Positions 1-6,401 of a stretch of 64,000 nt of DNA are shown in pieces. The notes under the pieces were generated by a model. The model had not been told where the DNA came from and did no database searches. It worked only from the letters and a program-made list of their open reading frames with translations. Made by a program: the position numbers and the translations under genes. Within the stretch, counting starts at the first letter, position 1. Each line of letters opens with the position of its first letter. Source of the DNA: a virus; the IMG/VR virus record IMGVR_UViG_3300032246_001533, positions 1-64,000 of that record; one strand, 5' to 3'.

Positions 1-246
1 AAATGATAAATCATATGTTAGTTGATATACTGCAGTTAAGGCGTCTAATCTTCCTTCCGCCTCTGTGCGAACCATAGAGTCCATTGCTTCTTCGGTCTCT
101 TGTTCTCTTTCGCTAGCCTCTGCTAGTTCCTGTTCTGCCATTAGCATGAGGTTCTTTAGTTCCCCGTGCATGATGTCAAGACCTGATACTCCTGCATTGA
201 CCATGCGTTGTAAGTGGGGCGGAAGCCCAATATCTTCTGCATTCAT
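1..246 (-). CDS. Hypothetical protein, 3' end cut by window
   Basis: The ATG at 246 opens a frame that runs off the left edge with 82 codons visible. The product begins MNAEDIGLPPHL and is mostly charged helix, rich in Glu and Ala (LAEASEREQETEEAMDS), which suggests a coiled coil. I recognise no family. An AAAGGG ribosome site lies 7 bases before the start. A TGTCAG-type promoter at 273-294, inside the end of the preceding gene, would give a very short leader. Function unknown; the C-terminus is missing. Confidence 0.75.
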   Translation of the reverse strand, partial: MNAEDIGLPPHLQRMVNAGVSGLDIMHGELKNLMLMAEQELAEASEREQETEEAMDSMVRTEAEGRLDALTAVYQLTYDLSF

Positions 247-247
247 T

Positions 248-568
248 TTATACCCTTTCGTTAGAGTTATTCATTATATCAGTAGCCACTGACAACAAAT
301 GCCTGGTAGCATGTATTTGACCATTTAAATATATCTCCTGGTCTTTGCTCCCATCTCCCCATATAACAGATTTATTACTAAGTAATTTTTCTAAATCTTG
401 TTCTAAACTATTTAAATAAGCTTTAAGATATTCCATAAATTTAGATGATCGTGTTTCTAATTCAACATAACCCTCTTCATTACAATTGTGACACATTGCA
501 GATTCATCTTCTGTATAATGTATTCCAACACCACATCCTGCACACCAAGATTCATCATACATCCCCAT
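248..568 (-). CDS. Small zinc-ribbon-like protein
   Basis: About 106 residues. The N-terminus has two CxxC knuckles (CAGC and CHNC, roughly residues 9-30), which would bind one zinc. The rest is helical and acidic. The start is ambiguous: ATG 568, ATG 562 and TTG 574 are all in frame. I chose 568 because an AGAAGGG site lies about 10 bases upstream. The start overlaps the end of the upstream small gene (555-716), which suggests translational coupling. The 3' end also encodes a promoter for the next gene. Exact function unknown; small zinc ribbons of this sort often bind nucleic acid or protein. Confidence 0.75.
   Translation of the reverse strand: MGMYDESWCAGCGVGIHYTEDESAMCHNCNEEGYVELETRSSKFMEYLKAYLNSLEQDLEKLLSNKSVIWGDGSKDQEIYLNGQIHATRHLLSVATDIMNNSNERV
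273..294 (-). promoter_or_regulatory. Early promoter, TGTCAG class
   Basis: On the minus strand TGTCAG (289-294) is followed after 10 bases by TATAAT (273-278) preceded by TGA, an extended -10. It lies inside the coding end of the gene at 248-568 and points at the gene starting at 246. Confidence 0.65.
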
Positions 569-716
569 TGTCAAAATACCCTTCTGCCCATAGGCCTTGT
601 AAAAAGTCTTGTGCTTTATTTAAACCATTTAAGACCTTATCTTTGGTTACGGTTCTGCTTGCCAATTCAATTGACTGACACATTTCATTTAAATCATTTA
701 TTTCATATCCTAGCAT
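555..716 (-). CDS. Hypothetical 53-residue protein
   Basis: The frame begins MLGYEINDLNEMCQSIELAS and ends GYFDNGDV. A strong GGAGG ribosome site lies 7 bases before the ATG at 716. Its start overlaps the stop of the gene at 710-856 and its end overlaps the start of the gene at 248-568, so the three form one tightly coupled operon. The product looks helical. No family recognised. Confidence 0.75.
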   Translation of the reverse strand: MLGYEINDLNEMCQSIELASRTVTKDKVLNGLNKAQDFLQGLWAEGYFDNGDV

Positions 717-856
717 TCTATTGCCTCCATATATTTAATTATAGTTTGTAGTGTTATATGAATGTGGCAATCACAATCATCAGATGTATCTCTATCGTCA
801 AAATGAATTAAGTTGTCATCATAGATATAATCAATTAGTTCTTGTGTAGTAATCAT
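710..856 (-). CDS. Hypothetical 48-residue acidic protein
   Basis: The frame begins MITTQELIDYIYDDNLIHFD and contains an Asp-rich stretch with two cysteines (DDCDCH). It follows the gene at 866-1603 by 9 bases. The AAGGTGAG that could serve as ribosome site lies in the last codons of that gene. Its stop overlaps the next start by 7 bases. Function unknown. Confidence 0.7.
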   Translation of the reverse strand: MITTQELIDYIYDDNLIHFDDRDTSDDCDCHIHITLQTIIKYMEAIEC

Positions 857-865
857 AAGCAGAAC

Positions 866-1603
866 TCATCTCACCTTTCTATATTCGGGTACTTTAGTTT
901 CTAAGTATATCTTATGGGTCTGACATTCTTTAACAGATTCTAGGTCTGCTTCTCCAAGCCAGTTACAATTAGAACAGATTTGGTTTTCACAATCTTCACA
1001 GAATTCCATAGTATCTGTTGCATCACAATCACGACACATATTATCGTATTCAGATTCAGAAATGATTTCTCCACGAAGGAATTCCATTTCACCACCCCAG
1101 CCTGTCTCTTCTTCATATGATAATGTCATAAGAAGGTTTGGATACTGTGCAGATAATTTTTGCATTGCAGCAATTGGTCTTCCCCAAGCGGTTTCAAAGT
1201 TATAATGAACTACATAGTTATCACCATTCTCTGATTCTTGAATGTCAGTAGTAGGATATTCATCATCCTCGGCTACAGCCACATCCCATTTAACACCCCA
1301 TTCACGGTTATTAAAGTTATACCAATCATTGGATTCGAACTTAAGAAACTCCGCAAAGTCCTTATCAGGATTATGAGGGGGCTGGGAATGATAAATCTCC
1401 TCAGTAACACCATGGTCTACATAAGAATAGATATTATGAAAAGCAAAGATAGGATTGACATACTTACGTTGTCTAATTGAATATGCTAAATCACCATTAG
1501 ATTGTACAGAATACACGAATGGCTTGTTCATTTGTTTAATTAGTGATTTTACTTGGTCAGGATTACCTTCAATGGTTAAACCATTATATACCCAGTTTGG
1601 CAT
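866..1603 (-). CDS. YubB/Api92-like ferredoxin-fold protein with C-terminal zinc ribbon
   Basis: 245 residues. The N-terminus MPNWVYNGLTIEG and the central NNREWGVKWDV segment (about 100-110) match the ferredoxin-like domain of the plasmid and phage YubB/Api92 family (formerly DUF1281), whose role is not established. The last 60 residues add three CxxC pairs (CRDC, CEDC, CSNC), a treble or double zinc ribbon that is an extra beyond the family core. The start is well set: AAAGGA lies just upstream and a TGTCAG promoter lies at 1634-1655. It is the first gene of the operon running down to position 248. Confidence 0.8.
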   Translation of the reverse strand: MPNWVYNGLTIEGNPDQVKSLIKQMNKPFVYSVQSNGDLAYSIRQRKYVNPIFAFHNIYSYVDHGVTEEIYHSQPPHNPDKDFAEFLKFESNDWYNFNNREWGVKWDVAVAEDDEYPTTDIQESENGDNYVVHYNFETAWGRPIAAMQKLSAQYPNLLMTLSYEEETGWGGEMEFLRGEIISESEYDNMCRDCDATDTMEFCEDCENQICSNCNWLGEADLESVKECQTHKIYLETKVPEYRKVR

Positions 1604-1633
1604 TATTTTCCTTTGTTAGAGAGTTAGAGAGTT

Positions 1634-1655
1634 ATTGTATCAGAGGGCACTGACA
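1634..1655 (-). promoter_or_regulatory. Early promoter, TGTCAG class
   Basis: TGTCAG (1650-1655), 10-base spacer, then TACAAT (1634-1639) preceded by TGA, on the minus strand. It drives the gene starting at 1603 with a leader of about 25 bases. Confidence 0.7.
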
Positions 1656-1661
1656 AATATA

Positions 1662-1820
1662 TTAATTTACCAGTTCTACTTCATGGAAAAATCTAAGTTC
1701 GATTTTCCCATCTTTGAGATAACCAATCATGAATTCTTGGGTTTCATCATCGAGATAAATTTTCTCTACAATGACTTCATCTGTGTTATCTACTATGACT
1801 TTGCTTCCAGTTTCTATCAT
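1662..1820 (-). CDS. Hypothetical 52-residue protein, probably leaderless
   Basis: The frame starts MIETGSKVIVDNTDEVIVEK at 1820 and ends at 1662. The pattern of short alternating strands (VIVD, VIVEKIYLDD, GKIELRFF) suggests a small beta-barrel such as an SH3 or KOW fold. There is no ribosome site. The -10 box TAGAAT ends 6 bases before the ATG, so the transcript should begin at or near the start codon. No family recognised. Confidence 0.7.
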   Translation of the reverse strand: MIETGSKVIVDNTDEVIVEKIYLDDETQEFMIGYLKDGKIELRFFHEVELVN

Positions 1821-1826
1821 GGGATT

Positions 1827-1848
1827 ATTCTACCATTACCCACTGACA
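1827..1848 (-). promoter_or_regulatory. Early promoter, TGTCAG class, leaderless type
   Basis: TGTCAG (1843-1848), 10-base spacer, TAGAAT (1827-1832) preceded by TGG. The ATG at 1820 lies 6 bases past the -10 box. Confidence 0.65.
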
Positions 1849-1895
1849 TTATCAAGGGCATCTCGTAATAGTCTCGTAATATTGATCTCGTAATC

Positions 1896-1911
1896 TATGA
1901 TTTTTATCACA
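1896..1911. promoter_or_regulatory. CRP/GlxR-like operator (degenerate)
   Basis: Minus-strand TGTGATAAAAATCATA has one perfect TGTGA half and one weaker half. It is centred about 83 bases upstream of the predicted start of the promoter at 1827-1848. The surrounding 1861-1920 also holds four copies of CTCGTAAT. An ATGTCC motif pair follows at 1918-1936. Confidence 0.45.
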
Positions 1912-1954
1912 CTCGTAATATGTCCTATATGTCCGTTTTGTCGCCACGCAAGAT

Positions 1955-1985
1955 CCCCGCAGCTTTAGCTGCGGGGCCTGGTTTT
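1955..1985 (+). terminator. Strong hairpin with T-run on the plus strand
   Basis: A perfect 9-bp stem CCCCGCAGC/GCTGCGGGG with a TTTA loop (1955-1976) is followed on the plus strand by GGTTTTTATTT. It sits right behind the stop codon of the leftward gene 1989-2345. As an intrinsic terminator it would work best on rightward transcription, although no rightward gene precedes it. Confidence 0.55.
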
Positions 1986-1988
1986 TAT

Positions 1989-2345
1989 TTAAATAGAAAT
2001 GTGATTCTCTACAACTTCCATTTGATATTCTATAAATGAATCAAACGAATGTGAATGTCCATCTACAATAACATTTTGATTGTCCATGTCAATTACAACG
2101 TGGTGATAACTTTCTTCCCCGCCAAATTCACCTGCATATAAACCGAAACCTGTTTCAGAATCCCAGTCGTTGCCAATCAAAGTAGATACGGCTATGCGTG
2201 TTGCATATCCAATATCTCCCCAACGTGGCATTGCTCTCTTTAGTGCAACAGCAAGGTCAAGCAACTGTGTATCTCCACCCCAATGTGAGTAAAGAGTTAC
2301 ATAGTTATCACCTTGCTTGAAATGAAAATTAGTTCTAGCGCCCAT
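1989..2345 (-). CDS. Conserved phage hypothetical protein
   Basis: 118 residues starting MGARTNFHFKQGDNYVTLYS, with a SHWGGDTQLLDLAVAL segment. I have seen this N-terminal style (G-x-R then TLYSHWGG) in small phage proteins of unknown function, but cannot name a family. Ribosome site GGAGGT lies 9 bases upstream, inside the tiny gene at 2346-2414. The stop of that gene is followed at once by this ATG, so the two are coupled. Confidence 0.75.
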   Translation of the reverse strand: MGARTNFHFKQGDNYVTLYSHWGGDTQLLDLAVALKRAMPRWGDIGYATRIAVSTLIGNDWDSETGFGLYAGEFGGEESYHHVVIDMDNQNVIVDGHSHSFDSFIEYQMEVVENHISI

Positions 2346-2414
2346 TTAATTTAGACCTCCGATTGCTATTAGAATTGCGATTGCGATTGGTATTACAATA
2401 TAAATCCATGTCAT
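2346..2414 (-). CDS. Tiny membrane peptide (22 residues), leaderless
   Basis: The frame encodes MTWIYIVIPIAIAI followed by LIAIGGLN, which is almost entirely one transmembrane helix. The -10 box TAGGAT (2421-2426) ends 6 bases before the ATG, so translation would start at the 5' end of the mRNA. The gene carries the ribosome site of the following gene within its last codons and ends directly against that start. It could be a real membrane peptide or a coupling leader. Confidence 0.55.
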   Translation of the reverse strand: MTWIYIVIPIAIAILIAIGGLN

Positions 2415-2420
2415 GTGGTT

Positions 2421-2450
2421 ATCCTATCAGATTAGAGGGAGGGAAGTCAA
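2421..2450 (-). promoter_or_regulatory. Sigma-70-like promoter
   Basis: Minus strand TTGACT (2445-2450), 18-base spacer, TAGGAT (2421-2426) with an extended TGA. Its -35 box lies within the stem of the terminator at 2436-2464, so termination of one operon and initiation of the next share bases. It differs from the neighbouring TGTCAG promoters. Confidence 0.5.
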
Positions 2451-2464
2451 GGACTCCCCTCCCT
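2436..2464 (-). terminator. 13-bp hairpin after leftward gene
   Basis: AGGGAGGGAAGTC pairs with GACTCCCCTCCCT around a 3-base loop, with one G-T wobble. It lies 16 bases past the stop of the gene at 2481-2897. No clear U-run follows. Confidence 0.5.
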
Positions 2465-2480
2465 AAGAGAAGTTATCTAA

Positions 2481-2897
2481 TTAGAGATAACGAGCAATCT
2501 GCTTCATGGTAGAAGCATTAACTGTTTCCTCATCTGTCATGCGGAGGATAGAAAGTGCGTTAGAGATTTCCTCTACGATTTCTTTGTATTGGTGTCCGTG
2601 CATTATATCAAAGTCACGCTGTGGCTCAACTGGCAAATCCTTTTCGGATACTGTCAAATCAAAGTCAATGTTTAACTGATTATTCCAAGAACGATAGTTT
2701 GTGCGAAGGTTCTCAGCCTTTTTGATATTAGCGATTGCATACTCTTGGATTTCTTTCTGCCAAGCCTTACGAGCCTTTTCATACTTAGCCTCGTTTGCAC
2801 CTTGCTCTGCATATTCTTTCTTGATTGTTGCTAACTTTGTTTCCAAAGCCTTGATTACCTTTGGTGTTGCCACCTTTACTGTGATTGCTCTACTCAT
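2481..2897 (-). CDS. Hypothetical coiled-coil protein
   Basis: 138 residues, basic N-terminal half (ATPKVIKALETKLATIKKEY, then KYEKARKAWQKEIQEYA) with a heptad-like pattern, and a helical C-terminus. It has its own TGTCAG promoter (2930-2951) and an AAAGGA ribosome site, and is followed by a strong hairpin. It therefore appears to be a single-gene unit. Function unknown. Confidence 0.75.
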   Translation of the reverse strand: MSRAITVKVATPKVIKALETKLATIKKEYAEQGANEAKYEKARKAWQKEIQEYAIANIKKAENLRTNYRSWNNQLNIDFDLTVSEKDLPVEPQRDFDIMHGHQYKEIVEEISNALSILRMTDEETVNASTMKQIARYL

Positions 2898-2929
2898 TTT
2901 TTTCCTTTGTTAGTTGGGGTTGTGGGATT

Positions 2930-2951
2930 ATTATATCAGGGGGTACTGACA
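2930..2951 (-). promoter_or_regulatory. Early promoter, TGTCAG class
   Basis: TGTCAG (2946-2951), 10-base spacer, consensus TATAAT (2930-2935) with TGA before it. It begins one base past the stop of the upstream gene at 2952. Confidence 0.75.
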
Positions 2952-3179
2952 TTATGCTTCGTGCTTAGGCATTTCTACCTGAACATTTTTGTGATTTACA
3001 GCACTTTTAAGAGTGCCTTGAAAGGCTACCATCATGGTAGCAAGCTTCATTTCATCTGAACATGAGAGTTCAACTGTTGAATCATTTATTACTTCATATT
3101 CAACGCCATATTGGATCGCCTTGCCCAACCCGTAGCCCATTTGGGCACGGGACGGGACTTCAAGAGTAATTACAGCCAT
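2952..3179 (-). CDS. Hypothetical 75-residue protein
   Basis: Starts MAVITLEVPSRAQMGYGLGK. Its ATG overlaps the stop of the gene at 3179-3790 in a TAATG arrangement, so it is translationally coupled to it. The mix of beta strands and one helix gives no family I can name. Confidence 0.7.
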   Translation of the reverse strand: MAVITLEVPSRAQMGYGLGKAIQYGVEYEVINDSTVELSCSDEMKLATMMVAFQGTLKSAVNHKNVQVEMPKHEA

Positions 3180-3790
3180 TAGTATGCACCTTCTTCTACT
3201 CGTTCAACATCATAGTCATTTACAGAAATCTCTGAACCGAAAGAATCAACTGTAAGATTATTACGAATCAAATCTTCTAGGTCATAGTCACCTTCACGAA
3301 TATCAACTTCAATGGTTGCATCTACACGAATATACGCTGTTACTTCGATTTCCTTAGTTAGTGGAACATCAAAAATATCTGCAATTTGTTCTAGTGCTTC
3401 TTGGTCTTCTGAATCAGCAAATACTTCATGTAGCAAGGTACGCAACTTAGACTCTTTTGTGTACCACTCGTTTTGCTTAGAAGTAAGATTTTTGTTCTGC
3501 CAAACCATGTGACGAACATCTGACTCTGTATATTCTTTTGTAACTGTTGAATCATTTTCTACCCAATCAAGTGTCATTACCTGTGGGATAATTGGTGTTG
3601 TTGTTTCCATAGTTTGTTCTTCTTTCTGTATGATAGTTGGGTATATTGTAGCATCTGCTACTGACAAGAGAGTGAGGTCTCCATAACATTCGAGACAAGT
3701 TTTATCTCTAAGTTCATCTGATTTAGTTGTCATTTCAATTAGTGCATCACAAATTGAACAGACATATTCTTTTTTGTACCATTTTTCCAT
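3179..3790 (-). CDS. Zinc-ribbon protein with internal second promoter
   Basis: 203 residues from ATG 3790 (MEKWYKKEYVCSICDALIEM). The first 35 residues hold CSIC and CLEC zinc knuckles. The long C-terminal part ends in an acidic beta-rich region (EVTAYIRVDATIEVDI). The start is chosen because the -10 box at 3797-3802 ends 6 bases before it, giving a leaderless mRNA. A longer frame would read through the promoter. A second TGTCAG promoter (3645-3666) lies in frame within the gene and precedes an AAAGAAG site and ATG 3610 (METTTPIIPQ). This could yield a 143-residue form without the zinc ribbon. Function unknown. Confidence 0.7.
   Translation of the reverse strand: MEKWYKKEYVCSICDALIEMTTKSDELRDKTCLECYGDLTLLSVADATIYPTIIQKEEQTMETTTPIIPQVMTLDWVENDSTVTKEYTESDVRHMVWQNKNLTSKQNEWYTKESKLRTLLHEVFADSEDQEALEQIADIFDVPLTKEIEVTAYIRVDATIEVDIREGDYDLEDLIRNNLTVDSFGSEISVNDYDVERVEEGAY
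3645..3666 (-). promoter_or_regulatory. Internal early promoter, TGTCAG class
   Basis: TGTCAG (3661-3666), 10-base spacer, TACAAT (3645-3650) with TGC before it. It lies within the coding sequence of 3179-3790 and would drive the short form starting at 3610. Confidence 0.6.
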
Positions 3791-3796
3791 AGCGCT

Positions 3797-3818
3797 ATTG
3801 TAGCAGTTCCCACTGACA
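3797..3818 (-). promoter_or_regulatory. Early promoter, TGTCAG class, leaderless type
   Basis: TGTCAG (3813-3818), 10-base spacer, TACAAT (3797-3802) with TGC before it. ATG 3790 lies 6 bases downstream. Confidence 0.65.
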
Positions 3819-3856
3819 TATTCGGGAGACACGCCGTAATAACGTAATCTCGTAAC

Positions 3857-3872
3857 TGTGTTTTACATCACA
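3857..3872. promoter_or_regulatory. CRP/GlxR-like operator
   Basis: TGTGTTTTACATCACA, an imperfect TGTGA-N6-TCACA palindrome centred about 74 bases upstream of the predicted start of the promoter at 3797-3818. Confidence 0.5.
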
Positions 3873-3919
3873 TGGCCGTCGCCAAATTTTTATGCATTGC
3901 AGTGCATATTTATTTATTG

Positions 3920-3993
3920 CGATCTGTATCGGACTTGAACCGACGACCTCTACCGTGACAGGGTAGCGCTCTAACCAACTGAGCTAACAGACC
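3920..3993 (-). tRNA. tRNA-Asp (anticodon GTC)
   Basis: A complete 74-base cloverleaf reads on the minus strand. The 7-bp acceptor GGTCTGT/ACAGATC has one G-U pair. The D arm contains TAGCTCAGTTGGTTAGAGC. The anticodon stem CTACC/GGTAG encloses the loop CTGTCAC with anticodon GTC, and the T arm has GGTTCAAGTCC. The discriminator base is G, as expected for tRNA-Asp. CCA is not encoded. It lies between two leftward genes and is probably cotranscribed. Confidence 0.95.
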
Positions 3994-4060
3994 AGGTGCA
4001 GATTCTTACTTACGACATTGGGCGAGAACTTCTGCAAACTGCCCCTGTTTCGATTTTTTA

Positions 4061-5110
4061 TTAAGCGGTAAGTGCTAACACTTGCTTAACAATTTTATTT
4101 TTTTCTGCGGTAACAACAGGGTCAAATCCGCTTGCACCTGCCATAAGTGAATCGCCATTTCCCTTGCGGGCTGTGCGATAATAATCTAGGCGTTCAGTAA
4201 GTGCATTTACAACACCCCATGCTGTGCCTTTGATATTAGCGTTAGTTGGTGAATTATGATACAACTCATCAACTAGGAGAACCTTATTCTCCCATTTCTT
4301 GATTGAACCCTTAGCGTCCTTTTCAGGCTTAGCATAGATTGAATTTACGATTTTTGAGAATTGTGCATTAGTTACCTCACGAGAGAATAACTCTTTAGCC
4401 TGCAACTCGAATTCGTCCATGTATGAAAATGTAAGACCTAGAGCCTCACGAGCAGCAGCAATTTTTCCATCTACTGTTTGCGTGTGACGAATCTTGAAAG
4501 ATTGCTTAGCCTTTTTCATTGCAAGGTTTAGAGTGTTTTGGCACATAACACGAACGGGGGTGATTGCAGATTGAACCGCAACTGAACCATCGTGTGAAGT
4601 CCAAACAATAAGATAAAGTTTAGTCTCATCATTTGCACCATTAGGGTCAAGAATCATAGTGCGGGGAATAGACATTGAACCATAGACCACACGACCATTC
4701 TTTAGAGACCCAGCAGATTCCCAAACTACATCAGGATTTCCGTCATGGATATTATCTGCAAACGCAAACAAATCTTCATTCTGTACAGTCTTATAGCGTG
4801 AGCCTACAACTGAGAGAACATCTTTCTGTCCCGCTGTGATTGGATTATCACGAACAACAAGATAGTTATCTGAAACAGTTGTATAGTTATCTGCAAGCAA
4901 ATCTGAAACAGATTCTAGTTGCACATTCCAGTTAGATAGATTTGCACCTTGCAACATTTGCGCTGTAGTAACAGCCTCATCTTGCGAGAATACTTTATTG
5001 GCAAAAGAGTGCCATGCGGGATTGGTGCGAAGATTTACTGCAAGAGTTGCAGAACCATCGTTGATTTCTGATTGGTGAGCAAGATTGCCCACGGGTGATT
5101 GAACTGACAT
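4061..5110 (-). CDS. DUF932 family phage/plasmid-like protein
   Basis: 349 residues starting MSVQSPVGNLAHQSEIND. The length and segments such as NPAWHSF, LVVRDNPI, SRYKTVQNEDLFAFAD and RVMCQNTLNLA match the DUF932 / TIGR03299 family found in phages and plasmids. The function of the family is unknown. It has a dedicated TGTCAG promoter (5143-5164), an AAGAAGGA ribosome site and a CRP-like operator further upstream. The tRNA lies about 65 bases past its stop. It is the largest gene of the left arm. Confidence 0.85.
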   Translation of the reverse strand: MSVQSPVGNLAHQSEINDGSATLAVNLRTNPAWHSFANKVFSQDEAVTTAQMLQGANLSNWNVQLESVSDLLADNYTTVSDNYLVVRDNPITAGQKDVLSVVGSRYKTVQNEDLFAFADNIHDGNPDVVWESAGSLKNGRVVYGSMSIPRTMILDPNGANDETKLYLIVWTSHDGSVAVQSAITPVRVMCQNTLNLAMKKAKQSFKIRHTQTVDGKIAAAREALGLTFSYMDEFELQAKELFSREVTNAQFSKIVNSIYAKPEKDAKGSIKKWENKVLLVDELYHNSPTNANIKGTAWGVVNALTERLDYYRTARKGNGDSLMAGASGFDPVVTAEKNKIVKQVLALTA

Positions 5111-5142
5111 AGGTTTTTCCTTCTTTCTGTTTATGTATCGTT

Positions 5143-5164
5143 AGTCTAGCATACGGGACTGACA
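5143..5164 (-). promoter_or_regulatory. Early promoter, TGTCAG class
   Basis: TGTCAG (5159-5164), 10-base spacer, TAGACT (5143-5148) with TGC before it. It drives the DUF932 gene. Confidence 0.65.
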
Positions 5165-5224
5165 TCTGTCCATTCTTAATACCAAGATAAACATTCATTT
5201 GTCTTAAATGTCCGATTTCAGGAA

Positions 5225-5257
5225 TGTGATAAATCTCACACGTAAAGGTTATCCACA
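5225..5257. promoter_or_regulatory. CRP/GlxR-like operator next to a DnaA box
   Basis: TGTGATAAATCTCACA (5225-5240) is a full TGTGA-N6-TCACA palindrome. TTATCCACA (5249-5257) matches the DnaA box consensus. An ATGTCCGAT element lies just before (5208-5216). The CRP-like site is centred about 96 bases upstream of the DUF932 promoter start. Confidence 0.5.
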
Positions 5258-5314
5258 CGTAATACACAGACACGCCCGAACGGGGCGACATGTCGCCACA
5301 CTTTTTGCAAATTG

Positions 5315-5395
5315 TCAAGCTTTAAAAATATCAATAAAAAAACTTATAGCAGCAAGTATTAATAATGTAAATAAATCTGCTATAAGCTTTTTCAT
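5315..5395 (-). CDS. Tiny membrane peptide (26 residues)
   Basis: The frame encodes MKKLIADLFTLLIL then AAISFFIDIFKA, one hydrophobic helix after a short basic N-terminus. GGGGGG lies 5 bases before the ATG as ribosome site. It follows the gene at 5408-5548 by 12 bases and is the last of a four-gene overlapping cluster. No family recognised. Confidence 0.55.
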   Translation of the reverse strand: MKKLIADLFTLLILAAISFFIDIFKA

Positions 5396-5407
5396 TGTGG
5401 CCCCCCA

Positions 5408-5548
5408 TTAAATAAATTCGGTTAGATCTCGATCCATAATTTCATTTACATCAACACCTTCTACTTCTGCAATTGCATCCCATAATTCAGATTCGGTAAA
5501 ATTACCGTCAGGGTACCAAGTAGCAAGTACTTCGTCTAAACTATTCAT
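5408..5548 (-). CDS. Hypothetical 46-residue acidic protein
   Basis: Starts MNSLDEVLATWYPDGNFTES and ends DLTEFI. It overlaps the upstream gene by 8 bases. It is strongly acidic, a common trait of small phage proteins that act on host proteins, but nothing specific can be said. Confidence 0.65.
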   Translation of the reverse strand: MNSLDEVLATWYPDGNFTESELWDAIAEVEGVDVNEIMDRDLTEFI

Positions 5549-5843
5549 CGCTCACCAAGCATTCGTTACAGTCACAATAGTGTGCATGCGGTAGCCATGC
5601 ATCCAAGTGGTGAGATTCTGCAATAGCGGATGCTGGAGCACTGTCCTGGCCACGCCACGAGACGCCTTCAGGAAGTTTAATTAAACGGTCATATGCTTCA
5701 TCATGATACGCATCAATTGCATCTAAGCAAGGTTGGACCATGGAAGACGGAACGGGCGGATAGTGATTACCCTGCAAGTGAATACGTAGTGAAGAATGAA
5801 TATCTAATGATTCAGATAAATCTAGCGCTGTATTGTATCCCAT
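5541..5843 (-). CDS. Conserved phage hypothetical protein
   Basis: 100 residues from MGYNTALDLSESLDIHSSLR. The segment SWRGQDSAPASAIAESHHLD followed by AWLPHAHYCDCNEC holds clustered His and Cys that could bind a metal. The start overlaps the preceding stop by one base (TAATG). No function known to me. Confidence 0.75.
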   Translation of the reverse strand: MGYNTALDLSESLDIHSSLRIHLQGNHYPPVPSSMVQPCLDAIDAYHDEAYDRLIKLPEGVSWRGQDSAPASAIAESHHLDAWLPHAHYCDCNECLVSDE

Positions 5844-6049
5844 TATTCGGCCACCTTAAGAATTGCATAGGAGCCACCTTCGTTAATTCGGTCAATTTCA
5901 GGCTGGATTGTTGGAATAATTAATGCTTTAAGCATTCTTTCAAGCATTTCAATTTGCTCTTCAAGCGGTAGGCCAAGGAGACGTTGACCTATTGGATGAG
6001 TTTCATCTACTTCAGTGACGAACTTGAGTGTGTGTGGAATTTGTACCAT
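5843..6049 (-). CDS. Hypothetical 68-residue protein
   Basis: Starts MVQIPHTLKFVTEVDETHPI. It is the first gene of the cluster 6049-5315, with TGTCAG promoter 6079-6100 and an AAAGGA ribosome site about 7 bases before the ATG. Mostly helical in the middle (LEEQIEMLERMLKAL). Function unknown. Confidence 0.7.
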   Translation of the reverse strand: MVQIPHTLKFVTEVDETHPIGQRLLGLPLEEQIEMLERMLKALIIPTIQPEIDRINEGGSYAILKVAE

Positions 6050-6078
6050 TTTTTGTCCTTTGTTAGTTGGGTTAGAGT

Positions 6079-6100
6079 ATTGTATCAGGGAGCACTGACA
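6079..6100 (-). promoter_or_regulatory. Early promoter, TGTCAG class
   Basis: TGTCAG (6095-6100), 10-base spacer, TACAAT (6079-6084) with TGA before it. It starts two bases past the stop of the gene at 6102-6251. Confidence 0.7.
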
Positions 6101-6101
6101 A

Positions 6102-6251
6102 TTAGAGATATAAGTCTTCGGTGCTAGAGATTAATTCACCATACATTTTTTCTTCTTGCCATTCGAAGAAGTGAAGGTTACATAGTGTTTTGATATCGGT
6201 GCGGGGAATTCCTGAACACGCAGTGCACAAGGATTCGATTAGATTGCCCAT
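6102..6251 (-). CDS. Hypothetical 49-residue protein
   Basis: Starts MGNLIESLCTACSGIPRTDI at 6251 and ends EDLYL. An AAAGAAAGG ribosome site lies 7 bases upstream and a TGTCAG promoter at 6281-6302. It contains CTAC and one further Cys. A longer frame in another phase covers the promoter and is rejected. Function unknown. Confidence 0.65.
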   Translation of the reverse strand: MGNLIESLCTACSGIPRTDIKTLCNLHFFEWQEEKMYGELISSTEDLYL

Positions 6252-6280
6252 GAGTTGACCTTTCTTTTGGAGATAATTGA

Positions 6281-6302
6281 AGTATAGCGTAATGCACTGA
6301 CA
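6281..6302 (-). promoter_or_regulatory. Early promoter, TGTCAG class
   Basis: TGTCAG (6297-6302), 10-base spacer, TATACT (6281-6286) on the minus strand. The bases before the -10 read CGC, so the extended element is absent here. Confidence 0.6.
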
Positions 6303-6329
6303 TATTCAAGTTACCCGTAAATATTTTTG

Positions 6330-6345
6330 TGTGAGAAATATCACA
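6330..6345. promoter_or_regulatory. CRP/GlxR-like operator, perfect half sites
   Basis: TGTGAGAAATATCACA has both halves exact. It is centred about 63 bases upstream of the predicted start of the promoter at 6281-6302, close to the classic -61.5 activator position. Confidence 0.55.
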
Positions 6346-6401
6346 CGTAACGTAAGACACGACACGCCCGACCCCGCCGACAAATTTAGTTGAATTTTCA
6401 A

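Noticed and set aside
675-680. Another TGTCAG on the minus strand
   Set aside because: The hexamer at the -10 distance is TGGCAA, and the site lies in the middle of a coding gene.
4995-5318. 107-codon frame on the minus strand overlapping the DUF932 start
   Set aside because: It covers the promoter, the CRP-like site and the DnaA box, and has no related protein pattern.
6178-6360. 60-codon frame on the minus strand
   Set aside because: It runs through the promoter and operator at 6281-6345; the 49-codon gene at 6102-6251 fits the ribosome site better.
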